Assembly (NCBI GenBank): GCA_963784575.1
Contig: CAWARU010000001.1
Span: 124,001 to 188,000 of the forward strand
Reading direction: 5' to 3'
Length of the DNA stretch: 64,000 nt
Source: CAWARU01 sp963784575
GTDB lineage: Bacteria; Pseudomonadota; Gammaproteobacteria; UBA6186; Azoamicaceae
Shown here: positions 56,253 to 64,000 of the stretch, in pieces
How the letters are laid out: the number at the start of each line of letters is the position of its first letter
Numbering within the stretch: position 1 is the first letter of the stretch
Program-made: the position numbers and the translations under genes
The notes under the pieces: model-generated
Databases searched by the model: none
What the model was told of the DNA's origin: nothing
The model's input: only the letters and a program-made list of their open reading frames with translations

Positions 56253-56398
56253 ACTATGTCCTAAAATCCTTGAGAACTCTTCAATATATCACTACAAACA
56301 CACAAATACCCGGCCAAGATTGAAACTTTTAAATATAAGTCTTTGATTTTGATAATATATTTAAAGACATCGGTTACATTTCCTATTTCATAGTTGCA

Positions 56399-56426
56399 TT
56401 GCTTCTTTATTGTTCTTAGCTATAAT
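56399..56426 (+). promoter_or_regulatory. Predicted promoter of the chemotaxis receptor gene
   Basis: A perfect -10 box TATAAT (56421-56426) lies 16 bases after TTGCTT (56399-56404). It would give a very short leader before the ATG at 56447. Confidence 0.35.
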
Positions 56427-56446
56427 ACTAATATTCTATCATTAGT

Positions 56447-58387
56447 ATGTCAACGAGCTTGTACATGCACTCATTCTTCAATCCCTCTGTACGATTGGTT
56501 AATAAATTAAGTTTCACTCAGAAAATTTTATTACTATTTTGTATTTTCATAATAATCGTTGTTCCTTTAGTCTACCAAACAGTTTATCCTTTATTGCAAA
56601 TTAGAGCTTACTCAAAAAAAGAAATCCTAGGACTAGAATTTATTGATAAGCTTTATCTCTTAAGAAAAAATATATTTTTAAATATTAATACGATAACGGC
56701 ACAAAAAAATGCTGAAGAAAAGCAACAGTTATTGGAAGAAATTACAGAAAATTTTAATAAAATCGAAGAATTTGTGAGAACAATAGAGGGTCAAGTTGAT
56801 GTTCGGGATCAATTTATGAAGGTGAAGGCAGAATGGGAAACTGCAAAAAATGCATTTAATACAAATATAACGCTTAAGATTGGGGCTTTGATCAATGATA
56901 CTTGCGATCGCGTCGATATCATAATTGATCCAGATATTGATACTTCTTTCTTAGTGGATACTTTGTGTACTAAATTTAATAATTATACAGAATATGCCGC
57001 CAACTTAAGAAACATAGGTACAGAAGTGCTGACAAATAAAGTCCTTACAGAACAAATAAGAGATAATATCTTATTTGCGAAAGACAAAATGAATTTTTAT
57101 GTTGTCGATATTAAAGAAGATATGTATACTGCCATGAAAGCTAATCCTTCTCTTGAACAAACTTTAAAAGCGAGTGCAAATGAATTTTATTATCAAACGC
57201 GGCATGCAAATGATATGCTTGCTGATATTCTGGATAAAACATTTAAACTACAACCCTCTTATTTTTTCGATGAATTTACCTCATTAATCATCAAATCTTA
57301 TGATTTTCGAGAGAAAATTATTGACGAGACTATACGCCTAGTAAGAGAGAGAATTAAAAAAAATAATATTATCATTCGATCTAATGTTTTGATCGCAACT
57401 ATAGCACTTATAATATCCTTATACATATTTATAGGAATTTACTATTCAACCCTGAAAAGTGTTTCTCAATTAGCATTGGGATCAAAAAGTATCAGTCAAG
57501 GAAACCTAGATTTTCAAGTAAATCTTGAATCTGAGGATGAGCTGCAGATTGCCGGGAAAAGTTATAATTTGATGAGAGATAATCTTAAAAAGCTTGTCAC
57601 TAATATTAAAATTGCCAGCAAAAAAATGCAGCAATCGTCAGATGAAATTGCAAAGGGCAATGCAGATCTTGCCAAACGTACCATTTTACAAACAAGCTCA
57701 TTAGCTGAAACCTCAACATCAATGGATAACATTGCGAAAACTGTTCAGAAGAATGCTGATAATGCAAAAAATGCTTTTTTGAATGCTGAATCAGCAAAAA
57801 AAATAGCGCAAGAAGGAAGTCGGGTGACAAAAGAAATGGCTATTATGATGGAAATGTTAACCGCAAGTACTGCGCAAATAACTGATATCATAGAAGTGAT
57901 CGATTTCCTCGCCTTTCAAACAAATATATTGGCTTTAAACGCTGCAGTTGAGGCAGCTCGCGCAGGAGAAGAAGGGCGAGGGTTTGCTGTGGTTGCAGGA
58001 GAAATACAAAACTTGTCGAAACGTTCGGAGGAGTCCGCCCATGGAATTAAGGAATTAATACAAGATTCAGTTTCTCATATCAAAGAGTGCTCCAAACTTA
58101 CCAAGCGAGTGTTAGATTCGATAGAAAAAATAACCGGCTCATTTACGGAAGTATCCACCATGGTTTCTGACATTAACAATGCCTCTATAGAAGTCAACGC
58201 AGACATTCAACAAATTAATTCGGCTATTAATGAGATTGGAAAAGTTAATAAGAAAAATAATCTTTTGGTCGATGCGGTTAATCAAGCCGCGAAATCATTG
58301 CAAGAAGATGCCAATCAGATGATGACCGAAGTGAATGTTTTTAAAGTTAACTCAGGCACTGAGGGAAAACAAATTCCCCTCAAATAA
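56447..58387 (+). CDS. Methyl-accepting chemotaxis protein
   Basis: The 646-residue receptor has two membrane segments (about 27-48, ILLLFCIFIIIVVPLVYQTV, and about 311-333, NVLIATIALIISLYIFIGIYY) around a helical periplasmic sensor of about 260 residues. A HAMP linker follows (LALGSKSISQGNLDFQV... LMRDNLKKL), then the signalling hairpin IDFLAFQTNILALNAAVEAA and RAGEEGRGFAVVAGEIQNLS that binds CheA and CheW. The ligand is unknown. No chemotaxis operon is nearby, so it is a lone receptor. No clear ribosome site precedes the chosen ATG; the ATG at 56468 is an alternative. Confidence 0.93.
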   Translation: MSTSLYMHSFFNPSVRLVNKLSFTQKILLLFCIFIIIVVPLVYQTVYPLLQIRAYSKKEILGLEFIDKLYLLRKNIFLNINTITAQKNAEEKQQLLEEITENFNKIEEFVRTIEGQVDVRDQFMKVKAEWETAKNAFNTNITLKIGALINDTCDRVDIIIDPDIDTSFLVDTLCTKFNNYTEYAANLRNIGTEVLTNKVLTEQIRDNILFAKDKMNFYVVDIKEDMYTAMKANPSLEQTLKASANEFYYQTRHANDMLADILDKTFKLQPSYFFDEFTSLIIKSYDFREKIIDETIRLVRERIKKNNIIIRSNVLIATIALIISLYIFIGIYYSTLKSVSQLALGSKSISQGNLDFQVNLESEDELQIAGKSYNLMRDNLKKLVTNIKIASKKMQQSSDEIAKGNADLAKRTILQTSSLAETSTSMDNIAKTVQKNADNAKNAFLNAESAKKIAQEGSRVTKEMAIMMEMLTASTAQITDIIEVIDFLAFQTNILALNAAVEAARAGEEGRGFAVVAGEIQNLSKRSEESAHGIKELIQDSVSHIKECSKLTKRVLDSIEKITGSFTEVSTMVSDINNASIEVNADIQQINSAINEIGKVNKKNNLLVDAVNQAAKSLQEDANQMMTEVNVFKVNSGTEGKQIPLK

Positions 58388-58433
58388 AACAATAACAGGA
58401 TATTTTGATTTATTTAGGACTACAGAGCCATTC

Positions 58434-59948
58434 ATGCAGAGACATAATTCAACTCTTTCACTTAAATACTTAGGTATAGATACTTACACCGAACCCGTCA
58501 TTTACATGCGGAAAGATTGTCACATTTGCTTGTCTGAAGGCTTTGAAGCTCAAGCAAGAGTACAGGTTACTCTCAATAATCGGTCATTGATTGCCACACT
58601 AAATACAATTGATTCTGATATTTTACATCATAATGAAGCAAGCTTATCGCAATACGCCTGGAATTTTTTAGCTGCCAAGGAAAATGATATCATTTCAATT
58701 GTTCATCCGAAGCCATTACGTTCACAAAGTTTTATTCGATCCAAAGTATATAATAATGATCTTACTTATGACCAAATTAATGAAATTATCAGTGATGTAG
58801 TAAAAGGTCGGCTTTCCGACATAGATTTGGCCACATTTTTAACAGCGACGTCTGGTCATAGGCTGAATATCACCGAAATATTATATCTTACCCAAGCCAT
58901 GATAAATAGCGGGGAAAAATTAAAGTGGTCATCACCTTTAGTTGTTGACAAGCACTGTATTGGAGGCGTACCAGGCAATAGAACATCGCTTATTATTGTG
59001 CCCATTGTAGCAGCTTTCGGTTTAACCATTCCAAAAACATCTTCTCGGGCGATCACTTCCCCAGCAGGTACTGCTGATACCATGGAAATTTTTGCGCCAG
59101 TAAATTTAGACATAAAATCAATGCAAAGAGTAGTTGAAAAAGAAAATGGCTGTATCATTTGGGGGGGGTCCGTGTCATTAAGCCCAGCTGACGATATATT
59201 AATACGAGTAGAACGAAGCATGGAATTAGATAGTGAGGGACAACTTATTGCATCTATTCTTTCAAAGAAAATTGCTGCTGGCTCGACACGAATACTAATA
59301 GATATCCCTACAGGGGAAACTGCAAAAATTCGTTCTTCTATTCAAGCAGAAAATCTTAAAAACATTTTAAATGCTGTTGCCGATAAATTTTCTATATACC
59401 TCAAAATTGTATTAAGTGAAGGATCTTATCCTGTTGGTTATGGAATCGGACCTGCATTGGAATCTCAGGATATTTTAGATATTCTCATCTGCAATAAAAA
59501 TGCACCACAAGATTTACGCGAAAGATCTTTGATGCTCGCTGGAAATATTCTTGAATTTTCTGATAAAGTGCGAACTGGCGAAGGTAGAAAAATTGCTGAG
59601 TCCATCCTGGATAATGGTCAAGCCTTAAAAAAATTTGAGGCTATCTGTAAAGCGCAAGGAGGCGGAATACCTGAGATACCAAAGGCACCTTATTCTAAAG
59701 TCATTATTGCTGCAAAATCTGGAACGATCACTAAAATAAATAATAGACAGTTAGGTCGCTTGGCTAAGCTCTCCGGCGCACCAAACTCCAAAGTGGCAGG
59801 AATTAGACTTAAAGTAAATGTTAATTCAGTTGTAGAACAAGGACAACCTCTTTATATTATTTATGCAGCGACCAAAGGCGAACTCAATTATGCTCTAGAT
59901 TTTCATCGAAATTGTCCTGATATTATGAAAATTTCGGAAATCACATGA
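58434..59948 (+). CDS. Putative thymidine / AMP phosphorylase (archaeal-type family)
   Basis: I choose ATG 58434 because the 504-residue product then matches the length of the archaeal-type AMP phosphorylase / putative thymidine phosphorylase family; an earlier ATG (58335) would overlap the receptor gene. After an N-terminal extension typical of that family, the phosphorylase core has SSPLVVDKHCIGGVPGNRTS, KTSSRAITSPAGTADTMEIF, GCIIWGGSVSLSPADDILI and GSTRILIDIPTGETAKI. Such enzymes split a nucleoside or nucleoside monophosphate with phosphate, releasing the base. The last bases overlap the PRPP synthase start by four (ATGA), so the two are coupled. Substrate preference cannot be read here. 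Confidence 0.87.
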   Translation: MQRHNSTLSLKYLGIDTYTEPVIYMRKDCHICLSEGFEAQARVQVTLNNRSLIATLNTIDSDILHHNEASLSQYAWNFLAAKENDIISIVHPKPLRSQSFIRSKVYNNDLTYDQINEIISDVVKGRLSDIDLATFLTATSGHRLNITEILYLTQAMINSGEKLKWSSPLVVDKHCIGGVPGNRTSLIIVPIVAAFGLTIPKTSSRAITSPAGTADTMEIFAPVNLDIKSMQRVVEKENGCIIWGGSVSLSPADDILIRVERSMELDSEGQLIASILSKKIAAGSTRILIDIPTGETAKIRSSIQAENLKNILNAVADKFSIYLKIVLSEGSYPVGYGIGPALESQDILDILICNKNAPQDLRERSLMLAGNILEFSDKVRTGEGRKIAESILDNGQALKKFEAICKAQGGGIPEIPKAPYSKVIIAAKSGTITKINNRQLGRLAKLSGAPNSKVAGIRLKVNVNSVVEQGQPLYIIYAATKGELNYALDFHRNCPDIMKISEIT

Positions 59949-60856
59949 AATCGTTTCACAGAAAAACATCCTCCCCCATACTGATACCAATTTTTGACTA
60001 TACAAATTTGTCAAAAAATATTGTGAATAAATTAGGCTGTGAACTTGGTAAATTAACAATCCATCAATTTCCTGATGAAGAAATAATGATCAGAATAGAC
60101 ACGGAAATCAAAAACCGTGATGTAATATTTTTTGCAAATCTCGAGAAGCCTGTTCCAAAGATTTTTCCGCTTATTTCCTCATCCTGCACAGCGAAGGCGT
60201 TAGGGGCACGACGCATCAAATTAATAGTTCCCTACCTCCCTTTTATGCGGCAAGATAAAGCTTTTCATCTCGGAGAAGGCATTACATCTAAACATTTTGC
60301 GGAATTGCTATCCGCTTATTTCGATGAATTAATTACCATGGATCCTCACCTGCATCGCCTTCATTCGTTATCCGAAATATTTTCTATTAAAGTTCAGGTA
60401 GTTCATGCTACTGCATGTATTGCTCAATGGATAAAGCAGAATGTAGCAGACCCCCTATTGATAGGTCCAGACATGGAAAGCAAACTATGGGTTAAAAAAA
60501 TTGCAGAAAGCATTCAAGCCCCATTTCTGACTTTAGCAAAGAACAGAGAAGGTGATCGCGAAGTTCAAATAACAATTTCCGGATTAGAGCCTTATAAAGA
60601 TAAAACTCCTATCTTAATAGATGACATCATTTCTACCGGGGAAACCATGATCGAAGTTCTGCAACACCTTCAATCCTCGTCCTTTAAAAGTCCTATTTGT
60701 ATAGCTGTGCACGGCCTCTTTTCAGAAAATTCCTATTCTAAATTTTCTAAATTACAAAAATTTAATTTACATAATATTGTAACCTGCAATACAGTAGTCC
60801 ATGAAACTAATCAAATAGATGTGAGCAACGAATTTATTAAAGCTTTAAAGCTCTAA
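59945..60856 (+). CDS. Ribose-phosphate pyrophosphokinase-like protein
   Basis: A 303-residue PRPP synthase homologue. It has HQFPDEEIMIRI, IKLIVPYLPFMRQDKAFHLGEGI, MDPHLHRLHSL, PLLIGPDMESKLW, and the PRPP-binding loop ILIDDIISTGETMIEVLQHL. The classic R-Q-D-K segment is kept. It is divergent from housekeeping Prs and shorter in the flexible-loop region. Its start overlaps the phosphorylase stop (ATGA), and a beta-CASP nuclease follows, so it likely recycles ribose phosphate in a nucleotide salvage route with the phosphorylase (inference). Confidence 0.88.
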   Translation: MKSFHRKTSSPILIPIFDYTNLSKNIVNKLGCELGKLTIHQFPDEEIMIRIDTEIKNRDVIFFANLEKPVPKIFPLISSSCTAKALGARRIKLIVPYLPFMRQDKAFHLGEGITSKHFAELLSAYFDELITMDPHLHRLHSLSEIFSIKVQVVHATACIAQWIKQNVADPLLIGPDMESKLWVKKIAESIQAPFLTLAKNREGDREVQITISGLEPYKDKTPILIDDIISTGETMIEVLQHLQSSSFKSPICIAVHGLFSENSYSKFSKLQKFNLHNIVTCNTVVHETNQIDVSNEFIKALKL

Positions 60857-60930
60857 AGTTTTTAAAGATAAATGAATTGTGGTACTATACTTAGTATATT
60901 CACCTAATATTGAGCACGATACCGAGATAT

Positions 60931-62286
60931 ATGCAAATTACGTTTTTTGGAGCTACGCAAACCGTCACTGGATCAAAAACATTGCTCAGTTTCGGAGAGC
61001 ATAAGGTTTTGGTCGATTGTGGACTTTTTCAAGGTCTAAAGGAGCTTAGATTAAGAAATTGGAACCCTTTGCCAATCAATCCCAAGGAGATTGATGCAGT
61101 CATACTGACCCATGCTCATATTGATCATTCAGGTTATTTACCTCTACTCATGAAAAATGGATTTAGAGGGAAAATTTATACCTCTTTTGGGACAAGAGAC
61201 CTATGTTCTATCCTCTTACCCGATTGTGGGCATTTGCTTGAAGAAGAAGCCCATTATGCCAATCTTCACGGTTTTTCAAAACATCATCCTGCTCTCCCGC
61301 TTTACACAAAACAAGATGCTTTAAATGTTCTAAAGCAATTTAACGCTTTGCCTTTTGGGCAGGAATTCAATTTATTTGATGATTTTAAATTTATATTTAG
61401 ACACGCTGGGCATATTTTAGGGGCTTCCTTTGTTGAAATTCATTATAAAAATAAAACAATTTTATTTACAGGAGATATGGGACGATTTCAAGATCCCGTA
61501 ATGCGTGCCCCAGAAAATATCACAGACGTCGATTATTTAATTCTTGAATCGACTTATGGTGATAGACTTCATGATAACACTGACCCCATAAAAAAATTAA
61601 AAGAAATTATTAATAAAACAATAAAACGTGGTGGCACAATTATCATTCCTGCATTTGCAGTTGGGCGCGCTCAAAGCATTTTATACCTTCTTTACAGAAT
61701 TAAAGAAAGTAAAGGTATTCCTAACATTCCAATATTTTTGGACAGCCCTATGGCCAGTAATGCAACTAAAATTTTCTGTCAATATGAAGATGAATACCGC
61801 ATGGATCAAGCAGAGTGTTATCGATTCGAAAATATTGCAACTTATATAAACACCATTGAAGATTCAATGAGATTAGATTCCAATAAAATGCCAAAAATTA
61901 TAGTTTCTGCAAGCGGTATGGTAACCGGCGGCAGAGTATTACATCACATCAAAGCTTATGGTAATAATGATAAAAACACCATCCTCTTTACAGGATATCA
62001 AGCTTTAGAAACTCGTGGCAGAAGAATGATTGAAGGCGAAAAAGAAATTAAAATGTTGGGTGAAATGATTCCAATACGTGCTGAAATTCAGATAATTGAT
62101 AACATTTCAGCCCATGCCGATTATGTTGAAATTTTAAATTGGTTAGCAAATTTTAGTCGGCCTCCGAAAAAGATTTTTATCACGCATGGTGAAAAAGAAG
62201 CTGGAAAATCCTTAAAAAACAAAATTGAAGAGCGCTTTGGATGGCAATGTGAACTACCCCACTACGCCCAAAGTTTTAACTTGTGA
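60931..62286 (+). CDS. Metallo-beta-lactamase / beta-CASP fold RNA-processing exonuclease-like protein
   Basis: I prefer ATG 60931, since MQITFFGATQTVTGSK is the canonical beginning; a TTG lies 21 bases earlier. Zinc-binding motifs: ILTHAHIDHSGYLP, RHAGHILGAS, ILFTGDMG. The beta-CASP part shows GGTIIIPAFAVGRAQ, FLDSPMA, IIVSASGMVTGGRVLHH, FTGYQALETRGR and the last histidines ISAHADYVEIL and ITHGEKEA. The family cuts RNA (CPSF73/YSH1 type). It ends the operon with the phosphorylase and PRPP synthase genes, 74 bases after the latter. About 451 residues, intact. Confidence 0.92.
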   Translation: MQITFFGATQTVTGSKTLLSFGEHKVLVDCGLFQGLKELRLRNWNPLPINPKEIDAVILTHAHIDHSGYLPLLMKNGFRGKIYTSFGTRDLCSILLPDCGHLLEEEAHYANLHGFSKHHPALPLYTKQDALNVLKQFNALPFGQEFNLFDDFKFIFRHAGHILGASFVEIHYKNKTILFTGDMGRFQDPVMRAPENITDVDYLILESTYGDRLHDNTDPIKKLKEIINKTIKRGGTIIIPAFAVGRAQSILYLLYRIKESKGIPNIPIFLDSPMASNATKIFCQYEDEYRMDQAECYRFENIATYINTIEDSMRLDSNKMPKIIVSASGMVTGGRVLHHIKAYGNNDKNTILFTGYQALETRGRRMIEGEKEIKMLGEMIPIRAEIQIIDNISAHADYVEILNWLANFSRPPKKIFITHGEKEAGKSLKNKIEERFGWQCELPHYAQSFNL

Positions 62287-62324
62287 AAATCAATCTTGTT
62301 TTCTAGTTTAAAAGATGCCTAATT

Positions 62325-62810
62325 TCAACTTTTATTGATAAAACTAATGTCTCCTGTGCGTTCCATATTAATTTGAGCAATGCTAGCCAATGAATTTGTA
62401 TTCATATTATTTCTTAAGCTAGCCATAATATCTTCTTTTGTTATTTGCGAGTTTTTCATTGCTTGTTGATTGAATTCACCATTTCCATAAAGAACAATGG
62501 GGCTGCCCTTTAATATTTTCCCAAAAAAAGTTGAATAAAAAGTCAACCTTGAACACAACTTATGCAGCAGACTAATTAATAATGTTGAGGCCATTGTTTG
62601 AAGTAATGAAAAATCTCCTGCATAAATACCTCTAGATAAAATAGCACCGATTGAAATAATAATGACAAAGTCAAATGATGTATTTAAATGAAGTCTATTA
62701 TTCAATCGTAATAAGATAATGGCGTAAAAGAATATAATGAAGGTACGGATGAGAATGGCTGTCATGCCAAGATCAGAATTGATACTATTTAGGAATTTAA
62801 CGTAATCCAT
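62325..62810 (-). CDS. DUF421 (YetF-like) membrane protein
   Basis: From ATG 62810 the 161-residue protein has three hydrophobic segments near its N-terminus (AILIRTFIIFFYAIILLRLN, FDFVIIISIGAILSRGIY, TMASTLLISLLHKL) and the DUF421 domain behind them (GSPIVLYGNGEFNQQAM, TKEDIMASLRNNM, ...MERTGDISFI). The role is unknown; YetF-type proteins sit in the membrane with a cytosolic head. Its start lies one base after the stop of a truncated flavin reductase, as if a deletion joined the two. Confidence 0.85.
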   Translation of the reverse strand: MDYVKFLNSINSDLGMTAILIRTFIIFFYAIILLRLNNRLHLNTSFDFVIIISIGAILSRGIYAGDFSLLQTMASTLLISLLHKLCSRLTFYSTFFGKILKGSPIVLYGNGEFNQQAMKNSQITKEDIMASLRNNMNTNSLASIAQINMERTGDISFINKS

Positions 62811-62811
62811 A

Positions 62812-63003
62812 TTACGGTCCTTCGAAAAATGCAAAAATCAGGGGATCAAAATCTATCATCATAAGCCAGGATAATGGCATGACATTTGATTTATCTTTAT
62901 AATGGGTTGTCACCATTACAACTGGGCCTGACTCAAGCAGGCCATAAAAATTTCCCAATCTAAATGATTTCTTTGTTGACATCTCCATCACCTTGCCTAA
63001 CAA
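62812..63003 (-). pseudogene. Flavin reductase-family protein, N-terminal remnant
   Basis: Only 63 codons remain: KKSFRLGNFYGLLESGPVVM and VTTHYKDKSNVMPLSWLMMI match the N-terminal FMN-binding region of flavin reductase-like / flavoredoxin proteins, which are normally about 190 residues. The frame ends FEGP-TAA exactly where the DUF421 gene begins, so the C-terminal two thirds were lost by deletion. The exact start (several in-frame ATG and TTG codons) is uncertain. It is probably a non-functional relic. Confidence 0.7.
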
Positions 63004-63184
63004 TTACTTTATATATAGGTCACATTACAGAAAATTAACATTTTCCCCAACCCTTTATCAATAATACTATACTTAATTTAATTTTAGCTTTATTTGCACA
63101 GCCGTCCTGCAAATATTTCATTGTTTGTAAAAAAGAATTAATCGAACGATATCATTCTACGTATCTCATATTATTGGAGGAATC

Positions 63185-64000
63185 ATGGCTAAGATATTAT
63201 GTGTTTTATATGACGATCCTATTGACGGGTATCCCAAAAGTTATGCACGGAATGATATTCCAAAGCTCGATCGATATCCTGATGGACAAACGCTTCCAAC
63301 CCCCAATCAAATTGATTTTAAACCAGGCGAGCTTTTAGGTTCTGTTTCTGGCGAACTGGGATTACGCAAATTTTTGGAAGATGCCGATCATACTTTTATT
63401 GTAACATCGGACAAGGATGGTCCAGATTCAGTTTTTGAAAAAGAATTACCAGACGCGGATGTTGTTATCTCCCAGCCATTCTGGCCCGCTTATTTAACAG
63501 CAGAACGACTTGCTAAAGCAAAAAAATTAAAACTTGCCATTACTGCCGGTATCGGTTCCGATCATGTTGATTTGCAGGCTGCAATTAATAAAGGAATCAC
63601 CGTTGCTGAAGTCACTTACTGCAATAGTAATAGCGTTGCTGAGCATATTGTGATGGTTATTTTAGCTTTAGCACACAATTATATCCCGTCTTACCAATGG
63701 GTTATAAACAAAGGCTGGAATATTGCGGATTGTGTCTCAAGAGCCTATGATATTGAAGGAATGACGATCGGTACAGTGGCCGCAGGAAGAATTGGGCTTG
63801 GAGTTTTAAAACGTTTAAAACCCTTTGATGTCAAATTACATTATACTGAGCGTCACAGGCTACCCAAAGAGATTGAACAAGAACTCAATCTTACTTATCA
63901 TGAAACAGTAGAATCCATGTTACCACTCTGTGATGTAGTCACTATTAATTGTCCTTTGCATTCTGAAACTGAGCATTTATTTAACGACGCAATGATAGCC
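63185..64000 (+). CDS. NAD-dependent formate dehydrogenase (5' part, runs off right edge)
   Basis: ATG 63185 follows TTGGAGGAATC, a strong ribosome site. The 272 codons in the window read as a D-2-hydroxyacid dehydrogenase-type formate dehydrogenase: FWPAYLTAERL, ITAGIGSDHVDLQAA, the substrate and hydride-site stretch VTYCNSNSVAEHIVMVILAL, the nucleotide-binding loop GMTIGTVAAGRIGLGVLKRL, and the start of the second core (LPLCDVVTINCPLHSETEHLF). It oxidises formate to CO2 with NAD+. The Arg, Gln and His catalytic residues of the C-terminal part lie beyond the edge. No frameshift up to 64000. Confidence 0.92.
   Translation, partial: MAKILCVLYDDPIDGYPKSYARNDIPKLDRYPDGQTLPTPNQIDFKPGELLGSVSGELGLRKFLEDADHTFIVTSDKDGPDSVFEKELPDADVVISQPFWPAYLTAERLAKAKKLKLAITAGIGSDHVDLQAAINKGITVAEVTYCNSNSVAEHIVMVILALAHNYIPSYQWVINKGWNIADCVSRAYDIEGMTIGTVAAGRIGLGVLKRLKPFDVKLHYTERHRLPKEIEQELNLTYHETVESMLPLCDVVTINCPLHSETEHLFNDAMIA

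Noticed and set aside
1..64000. CRISPR arrays, tRNA or rRNA genes, phage attachment sites
   Set aside because: No regularly spaced repeats, tRNA-like T-loop and anticodon patterns, or rRNA segments were seen on reading.

Overview
The window is a low-G+C (by eye mid-to-high 30s % G+C) piece of a bacterial chromosome. The gene content points to a host-associated gammaproteobacterium of the Legionellales type (Legionella, Coxiellaceae, Berkiella or Aquicella-like): ankyrin-repeat proteins, an ADP-ribosyltransferase effector candidate, a giant DUF3638 protein, SrkA, NAD-dependent formate dehydrogenase, and a phosphorylase / PRPP synthase / beta-CASP nuclease operon. The placement is an inference from gene families; no rRNA or tRNA gene was seen.

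Layout. 1-7860 (minus): a giant DUF3638 P-loop protein, frameshifted near 5490 and running off the left edge. 8045-9376: an IS110-family transposase with its non-coding flank. 9410-9958 (plus): a GNAT acetyltransferase, tail to tail with the next operon. 9955-37966 (minus): a hybrid NRPS-PKS cluster of about 28 kb. In transcription order it holds a C-A-PCP module, an aspartyl beta-hydroxylase, a KS-AT-KR-ACP module, a C-A-PCP module with a luciferase-like monooxygenase inside its A domain followed by a reductive release domain, asparagine synthetase, A-PCP-TE, a secreted Ntn-type acylase, a LuxG/Fre-like flavin reductase, an aspartate racemase, and a FAAL-ACP-C-A-PCP loading and first module. 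38194-41455: an Aas-like acyl-ACP synthetase broken by a DDE insertion sequence. 41631-43442 (plus): a divergent MATE exporter. 43745-47077 (plus): three consecutive ORFs that look like one ankyrin / ART / coiled-coil effector split by two frameshifts. 47104-50762 (minus): an aldo-keto reductase and a second ankyrin protein. 50897-55292: small stress and detoxification genes, three of them clearly richer in G+C and probably acquired. 55473-58387: a SET-like protein and a chemotaxis receptor. 58434-62286: the phosphorylase / PRPP synthase / beta-CASP operon. 62325-64000: a DUF421 protein, a flavin reductase remnant, and formate dehydrogenase cut by the right edge.

How the cluster should have worked (inference). 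FAAL activates a fatty acid and loads it on the ACP. The first C-A-PCP adds glycine (A-domain code DILQVGVIW). The C-A-PCP module plus beta-hydroxylase, racemase and AsnB suggest an Asp/Asn-type residue. The PKS adds a malonyl unit and ketoreduces it. A glycine module (DILQLGMVW) with an embedded MtaG/MelG-like monooxygenase finishes the chain before the thioester reductase. The adjacent flavin reductase could feed FMNH2 to that monooxygenase. Acyl start, MATE exporter and secreted acylase together resemble the prodrug logic of colibactin, with a different acylase family.

The cluster is decaying. I count one IS insertion, three in-frame stops and about eleven frameshifts between 9955 and 41455, while AsnB, A-PCP-TE, the flavin reductase, the racemase and the FAAL reading frame remain open.
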